Source: Circinella minor (lineage: Eukaryota; Mucoromycota; Mucoromycetes; Mucorales; Lichtheimiaceae). From it: a DNA stretch of 60,521 bases. A program made the position numbers and the translations under genes. The stretch spans positions 1-60,521 of the forward strand of contig JAEPRB010000237.1 in the NCBI GenBank assembly GCA_016758965.1. Direction: 5' to 3'. Each line of letters opens with the position of its first letter. Position 1 is the stretch's first letter. The notes beneath the pieces were generated by a model. That model was not told the DNA's origin. It was given only the letters and a program-made list of their open reading frames with translations, and searched no databases. Below are positions 25,080 through 35,625 of this stretch, piece after piece.

Positions 25080-25375
25080 GGAGAACTGGCGGTCCCTGTC
25101 TCGCTTCGCTCGACTGAATGAGCCACTTCGCTTCCCTTCGTGTCATCAACGAATCCACGTCGCAAGGGGGGTAAACCCCACCTTGACCCCCCCCCCCATT
25201 GGGAGCAAGCCCTCAAACCCCCAGTTGACTATACATTCAAAGGTGGATTCGAGGGTACGATACAAAAATACCTTATGTAAGATATTAAGACTGATAAAAA
25301 TGATATAGGTCGGTGTTGTAATATTTGAATTTCCTTTTTTAGGTTTTATAAAATCTAAACTTTTTAGCAGTATAG
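25080..25375. repeat. GC-rich insertion inside the broken gene
   Basis: A patch of markedly higher GC with CTCGCTTCGCTCG, a nine-C run at about 25189-25197 and several CCCCA words, set in AT-rich DNA. Coding-like sequence resumes at about 25385, so it is probably an inserted repeat. Boundaries are approximate. Confidence 0.4.
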
Positions 25376-25761
25376 ACAACTACTGCTACAAAATTTGAAC
25401 GGATTATTAATGAATATGAGTCAATGTTCAAAACAAACCAAAAATATTTGATTTATCGTCTGTGGGATTTAAAAAGATGGGAAGTGATGACAATTATTTC
25501 AGCTTGCAACAAAATAAAAACGTTCGTACTATGAAATCAGTACATCTTGGATCATTATTAGCTACTGTTAACCAAATGGATGTTGTGTTGGGTATAGAGA
25601 TATCACTGGTAGGTTACTTTACATACCAAGTATAATATTATGATTTGTCTTGATGACAATATCTAACGTCTATTTATCAATAGGTGTGTCAAGGTATATG
25701 TTTGCAGTACTATTACCGTATGAAGGAGTGACTTTTGCCATCAACGTAATCAAAAATAAAA

Positions 25762-26219
25762 GGGAATTGCTACGGACACCCCCAAAACATACTATATTAG
25801 GTAATTTCAACTCTTACGGACACCCCACACACTTTTATATTTTTTTCAGAGGCACATAGCAATCTGATATAATTACAACCATTTATACACTATTCATACA
25901 ATTGTTATCGTTATATAACTTAAAAATGTTTATAGAACTTATATTAGTAGCTCAACTTTTTATGATAACAATCAAGAATAATTCTTATTTTTTTCTCACT
26001 ATACTATTATATACACAAGTGAGAGGAGTTGTCGTCCTTATAAAGACAAGACAAACAAGAAGGAATAATGTATACTTTTAATGTTACATATGAGCGGTCA
26101 AATAATCACTATGAGTGTTGAATTGATAATTTTATATATAATCTAAGAACTTAGTTGATAACTTTTTTTATTTGTGGGGTGTCCGTAAGCCAAAATATGA
26201 GGTGTCCGTGGCAATTCCC
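25762..26219. mobile_element. Mutator-like MITE with 9-bp target duplication
   Basis: A 458-bp element with 19-bp terminal inverted repeats (left GGGAATTGCTACGGACACC, right complement with one mismatch) and internal inverted copies of CTTACGGACACCCCAC at 25813-25828 and 26174-26189. It is flanked by identical AAAATAAAA at 25753-25761 and 26220-26228. Nine-base duplications are characteristic of Mutator-like elements. There is no coding capacity, so it is nonautonomous. Confidence 0.88.
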
Positions 26220-26623
26220 AAAATAAAACTGTATTTTTACCTGTGAATAAGTACGATTTGGATGATTTTTTTGATAAAAAGAAACACGTGCTTCCTTTGT
26301 TATTTACTTATAAGGTAAGATAATAATATATATAATAACAATATGATGGATAATAATATATCAATATGAAGAAGACAGCTCATTTGTTTTTTTATAGGAT
26401 ATTATCATGAAACAAGCACAAGGCATTGATATGCATTGTCGCGAAGCAGTTCGAGAACGTCCCGTATATTATGAATCATTAAGTTCACCAGAATACCAAT
26501 TACCTCTCCCAAAAGATAATTCAATTGCTGATCCTACTGATACGTTCACAAAAAAAACCCCTCCCCTCATATTTTTCTATAATTGTCATATGAACAAAAT
26601 TCAGTAATAATAATAAATTATAA

Positions 26624-27936
26624 GGGAATGACTACAGACGCGCCAAAAATCCATAGTCAGACGAGCCGGCACTTCAGTAACATGGCGCGTCCTTCGTCTA
26701 CCCTTCTTTTTCTCCTACGTATTCAAAATATTCACAATCTCAACAATACTTATTAACAATATATTTAACGTATTGTGTCAATTGAACATAGAATTTCTAT
26801 TTCTACCTATAAAATATACTCAAAAATCACTAGAGGAAAAAATTATAAAAGAATGCAATATATTGTAACTATACAAAGAAGCCAATAACAAAAGAGCAAA
26901 GCAGTAAGGCATAGATTAAAAAGTGGTACTAAATATGAGCATATAAATCAGTAATACGTATGTAAATATATTATGCTGTGTCATAAATAAACGAAAGTAC
27001 AAGAAAAAAATATATGAATTATAGTATAGAATGGGTGGAGTTATAAGAGCAGCTGAAAAAAAAAAGATTATTATACCTAGGATAGAGGAATAATTTGTAT
27101 AATACAAATTACTAAGTAAGAAAGTACCATATAAATACGAAAGAAAAAAGAATATGGGTCATACATAGTAGAACGAAAAAAGATAACATAAATATAATAG
27201 TACAAAACGATAAAAAAATCAAATTAACATATTAAATATGTATGAATAAAAGTAGTTTTTAGAAATCTCTTTTAAAAATCATAATCTTCGGTCGTCTTGT
27301 AGCTCATTGTAGACTCCAGAGTCAAGATTTTGATTCTTAAACAAGACTTCTATTGCATACTCATATGAAATATTGTTGAATGAGTCAAGAACAAGCCTTA
27401 AGCACAAGAACACTTTGTATGAAAGATAGCGGCATAATCTTCAAATGTTATTATCTTTGTTAGAATGAACTTATGTTGGAAAATCCTGCTTGTCGATGGA
27501 TCCCGTAGTAATAGCAAGCTTATATTAATATATACGTACAACATCAAATATTAGTATAAGTACAATATTTCCATTACATAAATATTTCAAAATGTCATTA
27601 CTGAAGCCTTCAAAAATAAAAATAAAAACAGTATATGATTTTTTTTTACTTTAGGAATTAATTCTTTATACGTAATTTAATTTGATATATATACAATATA
27701 TTTTAATAGATCTTCAAATGGGTTGAAATTTTTATAAATATTCAAAGTATTACGATTCAACTAGTCTTTCATATTTTTATTCATAATTCTTTTATTTAAA
27801 GAAGAGGAAGCCCCCCAGTTTAATATAAGCAAACTTGAACAAAAGCAAAACATAAATAAAACAGACGAAAGGGCCGGATCAGAATTGGCTCGCCCTCGTC
27901 TGATTATGAATTTTTGGCGCGCCCGTAGTGATTCCC
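26624..27936. mobile_element. 1.3-kb nonautonomous element with about 42-bp terminal inverted repeats
   Basis: The left end begins GGGAATGACTACAGACGCGC and the right end, complemented, begins GGGAATCACTACGGGCGCGC; similarity continues to an AGACGAG word about 42 bp in. The interior is AT-rich without a transposase. No clear target duplication is seen. The ends share the pattern GGGAAT..CTAC.G.C with the MITE at 25762, suggesting one superfamily. The right end lies 65 bp from the SF3B5 start codon. Confidence 0.8.
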
Positions 27937-28001
27937 TTATTTAAAAACCAGTGGGTGATTTTTACTTTTTTTTTTTTTTTGTTTTCTTTCATTAAAAAAA
28001 A

Positions 28002-28524
28002 ATGGTAAGCTAAAAAAAAAAGTGAAGTTATAGATTAATTTCTCATTAATTTTTTGTTTATATTAATAAATGATAGGATCGATTTAACATCAACAGTCAA
28101 ATTGAACATTGTATGTATTTTTTTTGGAATAGATATAATTATATATATTTTCTTTAATAAGTTTTAAAGATTTAACAGATTGAAATTCATATAATTATTA
28201 TAGTACAATCGAAATATGTTGGTACAGGTCATGCTGATACAATCAAACAGTACGTTTTTTATTTATATATATATATAAGATGAAAAGACATTTGTTAATT
28301 CATTGTATATATATTTATTGTTGTTTATTTTAGTGAATGGTTAGCAAATCAACACAGAGATAGTTATGCATCATTTATTGGTCATACTTCCCTTTTGTCC
28401 TACTTTGGAACAGCAGAAAATGAATGCACAGCTCGAGTCAAATTTAACTTGATGGAGGTATGATAACGAGAGAAATAATAGTAAATTATATATAAGAAAA
28501 GAAAAAGTAAATATTTAAAACATG

Positions 28525-28556
<32 letters not shown>

Positions 28557-28613
28557 TTTATATAGAAAATGGTACAACCATGTGGTCCTCCACCTGCACG
28601 AGAAGAACATTAA
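28002..28613 (+). CDS. SF3B5: Splicing factor 3B subunit 5 (SF3b10/Ysf3)
   Basis: Five exons, 28002-28004 (start codon only), 28077-28110, 28204-28249, 28334-28457 and 28566-28613, give 84 residues. The protein reads M-D-R-F-N-I-N-S-Q-I-E-H-L-Q-S-K-Y with G-T-G-H-A-D-T-I-K-H-E-W, N-Q-H-R-D-S-Y and N-L-M-E-K-M-V-Q-P-C-G-P-P, all hallmarks of this highly conserved family of about 85 residues. It is a core part of the U2 snRNP SF3b complex that helps recognise the branch point. A four-intron gene for so small a protein is striking. It converges on the NOPCHAP1-like gene, 80 bp between stops. Confidence 0.96.
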
Positions 28614-28693
28614 AAAAAAGAAATAATTTGGTATATTACAAAAGAATTGTTTACTAGTTAACCTATTTGAAAGTGATCGATTTATAATTATTT

Positions 28694-29485
28694 TCAATCT
28701 TCTTTCGAATCGGATAACAATTGTATATTTGGTTTTTCGTTTTTTGTTTGTCTATTTGTTACTGAAGGAATTACAATATCATTATCATTATCATTATCAT
28801 CATCATTACTATCACTTTCAGATTCTTCATTTTCTCCATTTTTCTTTTTTTGTTCAAATACTCCAAGACCAAGATTCTAATTAAAAAAAAAAAGATTATT
28901 TTTTAGTAAGAACTTTTTTTTTTTCAAAAAAAACAACCCCATCTCCTTCCTATCCACCTTTCTAATATATCTTTTACCATTTCAATATATTGATCTTCTT
29001 CGTGTATATTTTCAATATCCAATTTAGATGGATCTTGTTGTCTTAATTGTTCATTGGCTGTTTGCATTTGTGGTAAAAATGATTGAACTCTTGCTAAGAC
29101 TAATAATTCCAAATCAATTTCTTTTGCTATTTTGTTGTTGTTTTATCTTTTTTTTTATTTTTTTTAAAAAAAAAAACTTACTATCATTACTAGAATCTAT
29201 TTTAAACATTTTTGGTTTTTCTTTTGGTATACCAGGTGCTTCTTCTACTATGGGTACTGTTGATATATCGTCTTCATTTTTATTATCTTTTTGATCATTG
29301 ACATCAAGTAATTTAGCTAACAATTTACACCATTGTAAATAAAAAAATCTCTCGTTAGAAAAAAAAAACAGATTGTTCAAAAGTAGAAAATGTATTGATT
29401 TCATTATTTTATTTTTTTTACCCAATGTTTTCTTTCGACTAGGAATATTAAGAAGATCAGAAGAATGTGTAATACGATCACTCAT
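28694..29485 (-). CDS. NOPCHAP1: NOPCHAP1-like (C12orf45/DUF4598) box C/D snoRNP assembly factor
   Basis: Four exons, 29485-29422, 29316-29182, 29126-28978 and 28876-28694, give 176 residues. The diagnostic part is V-Q-S-F-L-P-Q-M-Q-T-A-N-E-Q-L followed by D-I-E-N-I and Y-I-E-M-N-L-G-L-G-V-F-E, the same order as in vertebrate C12orf45/NOPCHAP1. An acidic Glu/Asp/Ser tail follows. Known role: a nucleolar chaperone linking NOP58 to the R2TP complex during box C/D snoRNP assembly. The first intron is placed so that the frame passes from K-K-T-L to A-K-L-L-D-V-N-D; the region is open throughout, so an unspliced reading is also possible. Exon 1 is the least certain part. Confidence 0.78.
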
Positions 29486-29840
29486 ATTTGTTAAATGATC
29501 TAAAAAACTTTTTTTTTTTTTTTGGGAGTTTGTAAAAAAAAAAAGGTTATTATTAGAGCACAAGTAAAAAAAAAAAGACACCGAATAAGCTGCTTTTAAA
29601 CTGCATGAATAATTTTTTCACTACGTAGGACAACTTGTTTCGTTTCGATATAAAAAAGAATGATGTTTTTATTCAAACAATATAAATAATAATTACTAAT
29701 ACAATTCACAGATAACTCAATAATAATACTTGAATTTATGTGATAATGGATTTAACCTTCTAATTAATAAGTAGTATACAGTGAAACACCCTTTTTTTTT
29801 TGGTTATCCAGAGTTAGAACGAGTACAGGAATCTTTATTG
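29486..29840. other. Intergenic region
   Basis: AT-rich with poly-A/T runs at about 29510-29523 and 29562-29577. It serves as upstream region of the NOPCHAP1-like gene and downstream region of the next minus-strand gene. No gene seen. Confidence 0.4.
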
Positions 29841-30866
29841 TTATTGATGCCATATCCAAACAATAAATGTGAATCCAATCAAACATCCCCACCATAAAAT
29901 TGTAGATCCAGGTGAAGTATGTGCATTCCATAACAAAAATCTTGATGATTCTACTTGATCATCTACATACATGGGATTCGGTGTAAATCCTAATGGAAAC
30001 GATTCCGGTTTCCATAGTGTCACTTCCCATAATTGTGACGCATTCCCAAAAGAACAATGATCCAATGCAGTGACACCTGTATTATTAGGTGTAAAATCAA
30101 ATTCATAACTCGCTTGTGGATAAATACATCGTGGAATCATATTCCATAAATGAGCTCCCGATACTAAATAAAATAAATGTCGACCATAATGTCGATCTTT
30201 TTCACGGTCAGGTTCAATCAAAGGTCCATTCATGCGATTTTCTCCAGTTTCTGGATCGAACCGAACATTATTCCAAAGAGGTGTTTCGGATGGATCGGCA
30301 CGCATAAAAAGCCATTGTTGTTTATCTTCTCGAATGGATTCATATGTATTTATATAACGTGGTTCTAATTGTCGTTTACGATGAATAGGTCGTGGTAAGG
30401 ACTCATTATAAACACCTTTAAATCCAGGGTATATATCAAAATCAATATCGTTTCGTGTAATGTTATCAACTTCACATTGCCTGTATACATATTAAAGAAA
30501 ACCCAGTTAAATTATATATCTTTCTTTATTAAAAAAGACTAGTTTAAAAATAATATATATAATATATACATTACCACATGACTGCTGCATCATCTAAACC
30601 CCTATGATGGTCCCATCGAGTTGAAATACACTTATCATACTAAAGTATATAGATATACACATAATGAGTACAAATCACAACCCATATCTAATTTTTTTTT
30701 TTTTACCTTGACTTTATTTAAATGATGAATACTATAATTTTTTCCACCATATTCATCATTACCATGCCACTTTACTGTCCAAAGCGTACCATTAAAAACA
30801 GTCGAGTTGGCTCCTTCAGTTCTATATTTCGAAATAATTAATATCTATCTTGTTAGCTTTGCATAA

Positions 30867-30905
<39 letters not shown>

Positions 30906-31263
30906 CTTACGGTACAACTTGATTATCGAAATCGATGAATTGTAAATATTTTCCCGTTTCAACATGTTTAAATGTATAAAAGCCAGTCTAATTCTCAATC
31001 CTACAATGTCATTATTTAAAGTTTCATAATTCCCCACCTCCCCCCTCCCTTCCTCCTCTTCTTTAGTTTATTTAACATTATTACAAAAAAATAAAAATAA
31101 AAAAACAAAAAGGAAAACTAAAACTTACGGGAATATGTGTAGAATTTTTAAGAATTTGATCACCTGTAATATAAGCTAAAGGATAAGTACCTTCACCTGC
31201 AAATACATTTTTTGAAAAAAAAGATATATAGAATAAAGTTAAAACGAAAGGAATGGAATACAT
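29841..31263 (-). CDS. Unknown secretory type I membrane protein
   Basis: Five exons, 31263-31129, 30987-30911, 30821-30707, 30639-30575 and 30480-29841, give 343 residues. Residues 1-22 form a signal peptide ending near V-F-A, and residues about 322-342 form a C-terminal membrane segment (L-W-W-G-C-L-I-G-F-T-F-I-V-W-I-W) followed by only two residues. The lumenal part carries several N-glycosylation sequons (N-S-T, N-G-T, N-Y-S, N-I-T, N-N-T, N-A-S). Segments such as G-F-Y-T-F-K-H-V-E-T-G-K-Y-L-Q-F and the later W-T-V-K-W-H and C-x5-W motifs resemble beta-trefoil lectin-like folds, but that is a guess. It probably acts in the ER, Golgi or cell surface. I recognise no family name. Confidence 0.8.
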
Positions 31264-31631
31264 ATTTTTTTTTGTATTAGGAAAAGAGATTGCAACAAAT
31301 TGAAAGAGAAGAAATTAAGCTTTTTTTTTTCGGGTTAATTAATTACCTTGACAAAAAAAAGACATTTTTTTTTATCAAAAAGGCTATAAATAAAACAATA
31401 TTAAAACCCATTTGTTTATTTATAAACAAGTATATTAACTAGGCACCCACCATTCTTTGAGAAATTAATTAAGTTGGATTGTGAAACGTAAAAATGTATA
31501 ACAACATTTGTTACAAATAAAAGTTATTATTATATGGACTTCTTCATTTATGAGCATATTAGATATATACATTTAGTGTATTAATTTTATCAATCTTTCT
31601 CATTTGCATTACGTATATATAATAAAGAATA

Positions 31632-33309
31632 CAAGGTTTCCAAAAAGTAATGTAGCGTTGCCAGTAGAAATCAATGTCGCTTGGCAGCAAAATTAATGTC
31701 ACATGTCCCAAAATTAAAGTTGTTTGCTTAGAAATCAACCTTATCGAAAAACTTGTCGCTGAGAAAATATAAATATTATAGGACACTAACCCTTTATTTA
31801 TATACGTCGAAATATCAGGGTTTACACCATTACACGTGGTATGATCAGTGGCCGTGGTAGTACTGGTCAGTGATCGTGGTGGTGTTGAATTCCAGCAGAC
31901 AAGTACAGAAACAGGGTTCATCCAAAGTGGGTTGAACGTCAGACATATTGTAATGAACAGGCTGGCCGTTTTTGTTGGCTGGACGAACATTTACACCATG
32001 CGATGGACGACAAATAGGATGTCTTTCCAGGAAATAGCACAAAAAAAAAGGTCCCAGCATCAACTTCATTTCGAAAATGGACAAAACAAAACCTAGTAAA
32101 CATCAACAAATATAAATCAGTACAGTAAAATCCCACTTTTTGCACATACCCGTTTTTTTGCACGACTTTCAAGCTAAATCCCACCTGTGCAAAAAAACGG
32201 GGTTCAACTGTAACTGTAATTATTTGGCCAGCCCTTGCTTCAATGGATAGATTCCCCAACCACATCATCTGCACCATTCTTAAATTCATAAAAAATAAAC
32301 CAAGTGGTTCATTTTCTCTTATCATGTTTCCACTCCACCTAGCTTAGATATTTCTTCCTTTTGTCAATCTGTACCCCATATGTATCTTCACTCCACCCCC
32401 ACATTTTTCCTGCTGCCTAGCAGGTTTTTCAGTACTTCTCTTAGTAAGCTGACGAGAGAATAAGAAGCTGAATCAACGTATGCTCAATTAATTTCGTCTT
32501 TAGTAAAATATATAATTTCAACGTAACTGTAATTAAGCAACAGCAGTACGTACCAGTGTTATAAATTGATTTTTTAGAGACTATAATATAATATAGTATC
32601 TACATATTTTACGCGCTCCTCTCCCTCCCTCTCTTTTTTTTTTTCTGCAATCTGATTCCGCAACTTTTTTTTTCAAGTCAATTGCGTTAAACCATTGGAT
32701 AGTTTTTATATGTTTTATCTTTTCTTTTCTTAATTTTTAATAGCTCTCCTGTTGACCTACGTATTGAACACAAGTACTTTACGTTTCATGAATCTTTTTG
32801 ACAAATCTGTATTGGTATCAAGGTGCTGCACCGTAACAGAATGTGTTGTATGTCTTGCGACGATTTTGTTTTTAGTGCTTGCCCAACCAAAAAAACAACT
32901 GACATTGTGGTCTATGGCATGTTTTTACACACGAGAAAAAGAAAAGCAATATGTTCAAATCCGTGGCAGTAATTTGTAGTCGTAGATAATCTAATTCCGA
33001 TGCTTTATTTTTGCCTTTATATAATAATAATAAACTTGTTTTCCTTTCTTCCCCCTATCTTTCCAGCTAAAGTGAAATTGTTCAATTTTTTTTTCTGGGA
33101 GAGATATTATAATACTAATAATAATAAGAAATGATAGTGATAGTGATAGTGATAATAATAAAGTTATAATAGAAATAAAAGTTGTTATCCAAAGTAACGG
33201 TATCACATCTTCAGTCTTCGTTTCGTCAATATTGGGTATTTGCTGCCATTTTTATTGGCATGCGCCATTGATTTCTACTGGCTGCGACATTACTTTTTGG
33301 AAGCCCCTG
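31632..33309. mobile_element. Tc1/mariner-like nonautonomous element with TA flanks
   Basis: The left end (TTTCCAAAAAGTAATGT, then CCAGTAGAAATCAATG) is repeated inverted at the right end, which closes with GCCCCTG and TA. Both sides are bounded by TA. The terminal 60-130 bp contain spaced AATGTCGC words, possible transposase-binding sites. The interior has open frames at about 31848-32096 and 31939-32325, but none resembles a transposase, so I regard it as nonautonomous or decayed. A related end occurs at 1-143. Confidence 0.7.
32121..32212. mobile_element. 92-bp fold-back miniature element nested in the larger one
   Basis: The segment starts TACAGT and ends ACTGTA, and both arms contain imperfect inverted copies of TTTTTGCAC and CCCG-poly-T motifs around a short loop. 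It looks like a very short pogo/mariner-type MITE. Its small size makes the assignment tentative. Confidence 0.5.
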
Positions 33310-33492
33310 TAATTGATTGAAAAAGGGTAAAATTTACTGTTTCTAATTAATAATAATATATATATATATAAGCGACTAGGTCCATTTTTGGTAAAATATA
33401 AAGTTGTGTTGAGTTTATACAAATGGGTAATAATACAATCGATTTATTTCGTGATAAACAATAATTGAAAAAAAAACGCGATTAGAAAAGAT

Positions 33493-35435
33493 TTACACGG
33501 AGGAACGCAATTGCTGCATTTTTCGTACAATAGAATTTTCACCAACGTTAGTAATTTGTTGACAACCCGTATGTATAAATTGATTGAGTTGACTATTATC
33601 ATTATTTAATGACTCTGCAAATCGTTGCAATCCACTATCCGTAATATTGGGACAATATTTTAATACTAATTGTATCAAAGATTCAATTCGTCCCAATACT
33701 TCCAAAACATTATCATCCAATGCTTCAAAATGAGATAATTCCAATTCCCTGAGTTTTTTTTGAGATTGACGTTGTTGTAAAAGTGTTGCAAATTTAATTA
33801 ATCCATCAGGTGTCACTTCACAAGGATTATGTAGATCATTATCAGGTGTATATAATATTATTCTCTCCACTGATGATTGAGGATTTGCTAATTGTACCAT
33901 GGTTTCATCAGTTAACAGAACGTAACGAAGAGAAATTTGGTAGAGAGGTGGAAAGGTAATGAGTTGATTGAATCGAGTAGGTACGGGTGTAAGAGGATGT
34001 TCTATCAAATCGGCTGGAAATAACCAATCATCCGCCCGATCGAAAGATAATGATAATCTTTTCAGTTGTGTCATTCCAGTCAATGTATTCACAACTTGAT
34101 TTGTAAATAATGAAGGGTTCATTTCCAATGTTATTTCTTCCAAACAAAAAGTGTTAGATGACTGACGCTGATGTTGATAATGTTGACGTAAAAATTCAAG
34201 TAAATATCGACTAAAAATGTCTGTAAATACTGTTGCAGATAGTTCACGTAATCGTGGTAACTGTATCTTTTGTTGATTTAATCTTGGCCAGTTTTTCCAC
34301 ATGTTTTCTGATATAAGTTGTAATAACCCAGTAGGGGTATACTCTGGGTCCTCATCCTCCAAGGGTAGTTCTCGAATATTTAAAACTTCGAGAGTATCTT
34401 GTGCTTCTTCTAACAGATCAATAATGTTTTGAACGCAAGAGTTGCCTTGATCATATGCAACTCGAAATGTTTTCAATCCATACTTTGTGTTGTTATCATT
34501 ATCAGGTATACTTGACCATTCGCATAACTCGTTGAAATCACAATCAATGGATGTTATTTTGGGACATAGTTGAATGATACGCGTAAAGTCGAAATCATTT
34601 AAAATCAGTAAATGGGTATCCATGAACATCATATTTTCAAGAATTAATCCTCCGTCTAATTTATATAGTTTGGATGCTTGAAAAACACGTAATTCTGGAC
34701 AATGTCTTAATAAATATTTAATACGTGCGTCAAAATTAAATCGAGTATCGAGATGAAGGTAAAGCAAATGAGGTAACAATGGTAATTTATAATCATCATT
34801 TTCGTCTTGTTCTTCTCGATCAATCACGTTATCCTGATCATCAATTAATACATTATCGAAATCAAGATGAATAGTAAGATGTGTCAATTGTTTGGGACAA
34901 GCACGAGCAATTTCTAATAATGAAATATCACAAGGATAATTCATCAATATTAATTCTGTCAAATTTTGTTGTGATGAACTTGTTAATTTTAACATATGAA
35001 GAAATGCATCATTATCATTATTTTCTGGACCTTGATAAATAGCTAAAAAAAAATTGATAAAATTTTAATTGAGGTACTACAAAATATTTTTGATAAACAT
35101 TCTCCTCCAAATAGTAATAAGTGTTATTTACTCAAAGATTTAGGTGAAACATTATAATCCTGAAAAGCTTTGAAAATCCCTTTCCATTGATGGAATGTAA
35201 GCATTACTGTTCGTACATGAGGTCCAAGACAATGTAATAAACGTATATTCTTTTTTTTCGTTGGTCCCCTGACAAAATTGATTTTAGACCACAAAGTATT
35301 ATTAACATGAGGGGGTATATTGTCAAACCATGAGTGACTCACGGTCATGGCTTCAAGACATTCTTTTTGAGTAAGATGGGAAAAGATGAAAGAAATGAGT
35401 TCATGGGATAATAGATTGAAAAAAAAGTCTGGCAT
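33493..35435 (-). CDS. F-box and leucine-rich-repeat protein
   Basis: Two exons, 35435-35132 and 35042-33493, give 617 residues. An F-box-like segment covers about residues 4-50 (L-L-S-H-E-L-I-S-F-I-F-S-H-L, then W-F-D-N-I-P). The rest is a long series of irregular LRRs, including L-T-E-L-I-L-M-N-Y-P, L-R-E-L-E-L-S-H-F and I-Q-L-V-L-K-Y-C-P-N-I-T-D-S-G-L-Q-R-F, the last typical of the cysteine-containing LRR subtype. Known role of such proteins: substrate receptors of SCF (Skp1-cullin-F-box) ubiquitin ligases. The substrate cannot be predicted. Many F-box/LRR genes occur in Mucoromycota. It is divergent from the HMG-box gene, with 190 bp between starts. Confidence 0.9.
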
Positions 35436-35625
35436 GTTTTTTGTATTTTTTATAGTGGCGACAACCCCAGGTTGGAAAGAAAATGAAAAAAAAAAAAACG
35501 CGACAATAATTTTTTTTTAAAAAAAAAAGTAACAACCGCACCCTTTGTTTTTTCTTCCCTTTTTTTTTTTTCTTCTCTTTCTTCCCAATCTTTTAAATCT
35601 TTTGTTTTATACATTTTCCTTATAA
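35436..35625. promoter_or_regulatory. Short bidirectional promoter
   Basis: Only 190 bp separate the start codons of the F-box/LRR gene (-) and the zinc-ribbon/HMG gene (+). It is nearly all poly-A and poly-T/C tracts, a nucleosome-excluding composition. Coordinate expression of the pair is inferred. Confidence 0.5.

Larger units (their letters stand above)
24080..26606 (+). pseudogene. Broken gene of a dispersed, unrecognised family
   Basis: Coding-like blocks follow each other on the plus strand: an acidic block near 24093-24195 (E-E-E-I-T-L-V-D-S-V-A-V), 24410-24560, 24840-24998 (E-L-E-Y-G-N-W-S-T-L-S-K-S-E-T), 25390-25520, 25680-25762 and 26220-26580 (M-K-Q-A-Q-G-I-D-M-H-C). They change frame and contain stops, so no single protein can be made. 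A GC-rich insert (25080-25375) and a 458-bp MITE (25762-26219) interrupt it. Removing the MITE and one target copy restores the frame V-I-K-N-K then T-V-F-L-P-V-N-K, which proves the flanks were one exon. I infer a repeat-family protein of Mucoromycota; function unknown. Confidence 0.5.
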
